Of a stretch of DNA of 7,022 nucleotides, positions 5,451 to 7,022 are shown in pieces. The notes below the pieces were generated by a model. The model saw only the letters and a list, made by a program, of their open reading frames with translations. It made no database searches and was not told the DNA's origin. Position numbers and translations under genes: made by a program. Every line of letters begins with the position of its first letter. The first letter of the stretch is position 1. The DNA is taken from assembly GCA_964448185.1 (NCBI GenBank), contig CAYUVO010000116.1, positions 1 through 7,022 of the forward strand, in the 5' to 3' direction. The stretch comes from OFTM382 sp964448185 (GTDB lineage Bacteria; Planctomycetota; Phycisphaerae; Phycisphaerales; UBA1924).

Positions 5451-6422
5451 ATGGCGATGGACAAACGACAGACGAAGATTGTTGAGGGTGCCGGGCTTGA
5501 TGAGGGCCGGGTCAATCAGGAGTTTATTGACTTCCTCAATAAGTGGTCGAGCCCGGTGCTCTTTGGGCTCGCGTTGATCGCGGGGGGCTGGTGGTACTGG
5601 AACTACCGGGCCGAGCAGAAGATCGCGTACCGAGATTCGGCGTTGGTCCAGCTCGAGAACGCATCGCTCTCGGGCAACCCCAACCCGGTGACGCTGGTGG
5701 CCTTGGCTGATGAGTTCGGAAATATCCCCGGCCTTGCGCCTCGGGCGTTGCTGGCAGCTGCGGACGTGCGGCTCAGCGCCGCATCGCGCGGGGTCTTCCC
5801 CGGAGCCACGGTCGAGCAGGACGGCACGGTGGGCGAGGACGATCTGTTGACCGATGAAGATCGGCTCGACGAGTTTGCCAAGGCGGACAAGCTGTACAAG
5901 CAGGCGTGGGATCTGACCACCGCGGACTCGGACATGGCGATCCATGCGGTGGGCGCTGCGTCGGGGATGGCAGCGGTGGCCGAATCCTTGGGCGATGTTG
6001 AAGCAGCACGCACCGCGTATGAGCGGGTGATCGAGATCGCCCAACGCGAAGGGTTTGCCCAGCACGAAGCGATCGCAACGAGTCGGTATGAGACGCTCGA
6101 AGAACGGCTGTCGACGGCACCCAAGCTCTTTGAGAAGGATGCGTTGCCCGAGGAGTACGCGGATCGCCCGTTGCCGGGCGAGATCATGCTCACACCCGAG
6201 ATCGAGGGCTCGACGGAAGTTGTTGGGCCAGAGGCACCGTCTGAGGCGAGGACGGATGCGCCATCTGAGACGCTCCCCACAGAGACGCCGACGGACACGC
6301 CTGTGCCAGAGACGAAGACACCCGAAGCACCCGAAGCAGATGAACCCAAGACGGACGAGCCCGCGGGCGACCCCGAACCTGACCCCGAACCTGAACCCGA
6401 GCCCGCTCCCGAAGGCGGTTGA
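5451..6422 (+). CDS. Membrane-anchored TPR-like protein, YfgM-like architecture
   Basis: The product has 323 residues: a charged N-terminus, one membrane segment at about 35-51 (PVLFGLALIAGGWWYWN), an alpha-helical region and an acidic tail. Helices at 144-158, 162-181 and 183-200 have TPR-like spacing, best seen in GDVEAARTAYERVIEIAQ (181-198). The layout matches YfgM-type ancillary translocon proteins and similar anchored TPR proteins, which bind other proteins rather than catalyse reactions. Charge around the helix does not settle topology; YfgM is N-in/C-out. Residues 251-323 are rich in Pro, Glu, Asp and Thr and end in (D/E)PEP repeats, probably a disordered linker. Two starts are possible, ATG 5451 or ATG 5457; the first is preferred because it is nearer GGAG at 5437-5440. 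The next gene starts 35 bases after the stop, so the two may be co-transcribed. Confidence 0.8.
   Translation: MAMDKRQTKIVEGAGLDEGRVNQEFIDFLNKWSSPVLFGLALIAGGWWYWNYRAEQKIAYRDSALVQLENASLSGNPNPVTLVALADEFGNIPGLAPRALLAAADVRLSAASRGVFPGATVEQDGTVGEDDLLTDEDRLDEFAKADKLYKQAWDLTTADSDMAIHAVGAASGMAAVAESLGDVEAARTAYERVIEIAQREGFAQHEAIATSRYETLEERLSTAPKLFEKDALPEEYADRPLPGEIMLTPEIEGSTEVVGPEAPSEARTDAPSETLPTETPTDTPVPETKTPEAPEADEPKTDEPAGDPEPDPEPEPEPAPEGG
6369..6416 (+). repeat. 12-bp tandem repeat encoding (D/E)PEP tail
   Basis: GACCCCGAACCT occurs twice in direct succession (6369-6380 and 6381-6392), followed by two degenerate copies (6393-6416). The unit keeps the frame and extends the acidic, proline-rich C-terminus of the TPR-like protein. 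Confidence 0.8.
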
Positions 6423-6445
6423 GTGCGGGTGGGGGGATGGGGGGT

Positions 6446-6450
6446 GGAGG
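6446..6450 (+). promoter_or_regulatory. Strong ribosome binding site (GGAGG) for a TTG start
   Basis: A perfect GGAGG lies seven bases before TTG 6458, the ideal spacing. It favours TTG over the in-frame ATG at 6437, which would lie upstream of this site and add only Gly-rich residues. Confidence 0.65.
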
Positions 6451-6457
6451 CACCAGC

Positions 6458-7022
6458 TTGAGGTTGAAGCGACACAAACAAGTTGATAGCGATCGGCGGA
6501 AGCTCCCGCGCAGCGAGCGGCTGATCATCGCGATGACGCTGGTGGTGGGAGTGGCGGGGTTGGTGTCGAGCGTTGGCTGGGTTAGCTGGTGGCTGCCGCA
6601 GACACAGTTCAGAATCGGTCGGGGAACGGTCTTCCTCATTCATCTCAGCATGCCAAGCCACGCAGATACGGGCGTCGACGCCGGCCTCCACGACTGGAGC
6701 GTACTGCAATTTTGGCCTCGCATGCTACCCGAAGTGGAGCGCAATAAAGTATTTGCCGCCGTCGCGGTTCCACTGTGGCCGATCCTATTGGTTTTCGCGA
6801 GCGTGCTGTTCCTCCCCTCAGCCCTCCGCACCTCTCACAGACGCCGCCGCAACCGCTGCGTTGCTTGCGGCTACGCGCAAGACGAAGCGCTCGAACGCTG
6901 CCCTGAGTGTGGGCGGCTGGCGTCGGAGCCCTCGATCGGTTTCTGGCTTCTCGCGTGGCGGGCGTACCGCTGGCCGCTGGTGTGCATCGCGATCAACGTC
7001 GGCGTGACTCTGGTGGCGATAG
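6458..7022 (+). CDS. Membrane protein with C-terminal zinc ribbon, 3' end outside window
   Basis: The frame is open from TTG 6458 to the right edge with no stop, giving 188 codons of an incomplete protein. After a basic N-terminus (RLKRHKQ...DRRK) comes a first membrane segment at about 22-46 (LIIAMTLVVGVAG...). A probably extracytoplasmic loop (47-97) leads to a second segment at about 98-122 (VFAAVAVPLWPILLVFASVLF). A four-cysteine zinc ribbon follows, CVAC...CPEC (C134, C137, C148, C151), flanked by an Arg-rich stretch (HRRRRNR) that should face the cytoplasm. A third hydrophobic segment starts at about 173 and runs off the edge. Ribbons of the CxxCGY...RCPECG kind are very frequent in planctomycete membrane proteins of unknown function. 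The start rests on GGAGG at 6446-6450; ATG 6437 is the alternative. Function is not recognisable. Confidence 0.8.
   Translation, partial: MRLKRHKQVDSDRRKLPRSERLIIAMTLVVGVAGLVSSVGWVSWWLPQTQFRIGRGTVFLIHLSMPSHADTGVDAGLHDWSVLQFWPRMLPEVERNKVFAAVAVPLWPILLVFASVLFLPSALRTSHRRRRNRCVACGYAQDEALERCPECGRLASEPSIGFWLLAWRAYRWPLVCIAINVGVTLVAI

Noticed and set aside
5299..5577. Small + strand open frame bridging the gap between the membrane protein and the TPR-like gene
   Set aside because: It overlaps both genes out of frame, has no ribosome site and no recognisable sequence.
5603..6709. Long minus-strand open frame of 368 codons with Ser/Gly-rich sequence
   Set aside because: It lies opposite the TPR-like gene and the start of the zinc-ribbon gene, and its repeats (GSGSGSG) are the reverse reading of the Pro/Glu tail. 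No domain is recognisable.
6573..7007. Plus-strand open frame of 144 codons over the last gene
   Set aside because: It is out of frame with the zinc-ribbon protein, whose four cysteines, membrane segments and strong ribosome site support the other frame.

Overview
The window looks like a piece of a GC-rich, G-skewed bacterial chromosome, most probably a planctomycete of the Phycisphaerae type. This is inferred from three things: the strong G bias of the coding strand with Gly-rich inserts inside conserved enzymes, a C-terminal zinc ribbon of the 'CxxCGY...RCPECG' kind that is very common in planctomycete membrane proteins, and a divergent MnmE-like GTPase directly behind coaX. No marker gene in the window proves the taxonomy. 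All seven supported genes lie on the + strand. I see no tRNA, rRNA, CRISPR array, insertion sequence, phage gene or defence gene.

Region 1 (about 1-3131) holds three closely packed genes: a type III pantothenate kinase (coaX, 127-999), a divergent TrmE/MnmE-like GTPase (about 1007-2092) and a metallo-beta-lactamase-fold hydrolase (2115-3131). CoaX catalyses the first step of coenzyme A synthesis. This block carries a conspicuous set of runs of 8-9 G, nearly all of which encode glycine-rich linkers. They include a 15-bp tandem repeat that puts a Gly/Ser/Glu loop into CoaX. CoaX also has alanine where the family has its first active-site aspartate.

Region 2 (3132-3384) is a 253-bp non-coding gap. 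It holds a perfect 8-bp hairpin, a set of imperfect GGGCTCG-centred repeats and a possible 14- to 16-codon leader ORF that overlaps the next start codon.

Region 3 (3385-5369) is a two-gene unit joined by a GTGA stop/start overlap: a DUF4442-like hotdog-fold protein, probably acting on acyl-CoA or acyl thioesters, and a multipass membrane protein of unknown function.

Region 4 (5451-7022) holds a membrane-anchored TPR-like protein that resembles YfgM in architecture and has an acidic proline-rich tail. Next to it is a membrane protein with a cytoplasmic-type zinc ribbon that runs off the right edge. The last gene has no stop codon in the window and a TTG start behind a perfect GGAGG, so simple ORF calling easily misses it.

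Overall this is mostly housekeeping sequence plus lineage-specific hypothetical genes. The most notable points are the substituted CoaX motif with its repeat-encoded insert, the degenerate MnmE-like GTPase, and the coupled hotdog/membrane pair. I found no convincing new multi-gene system.
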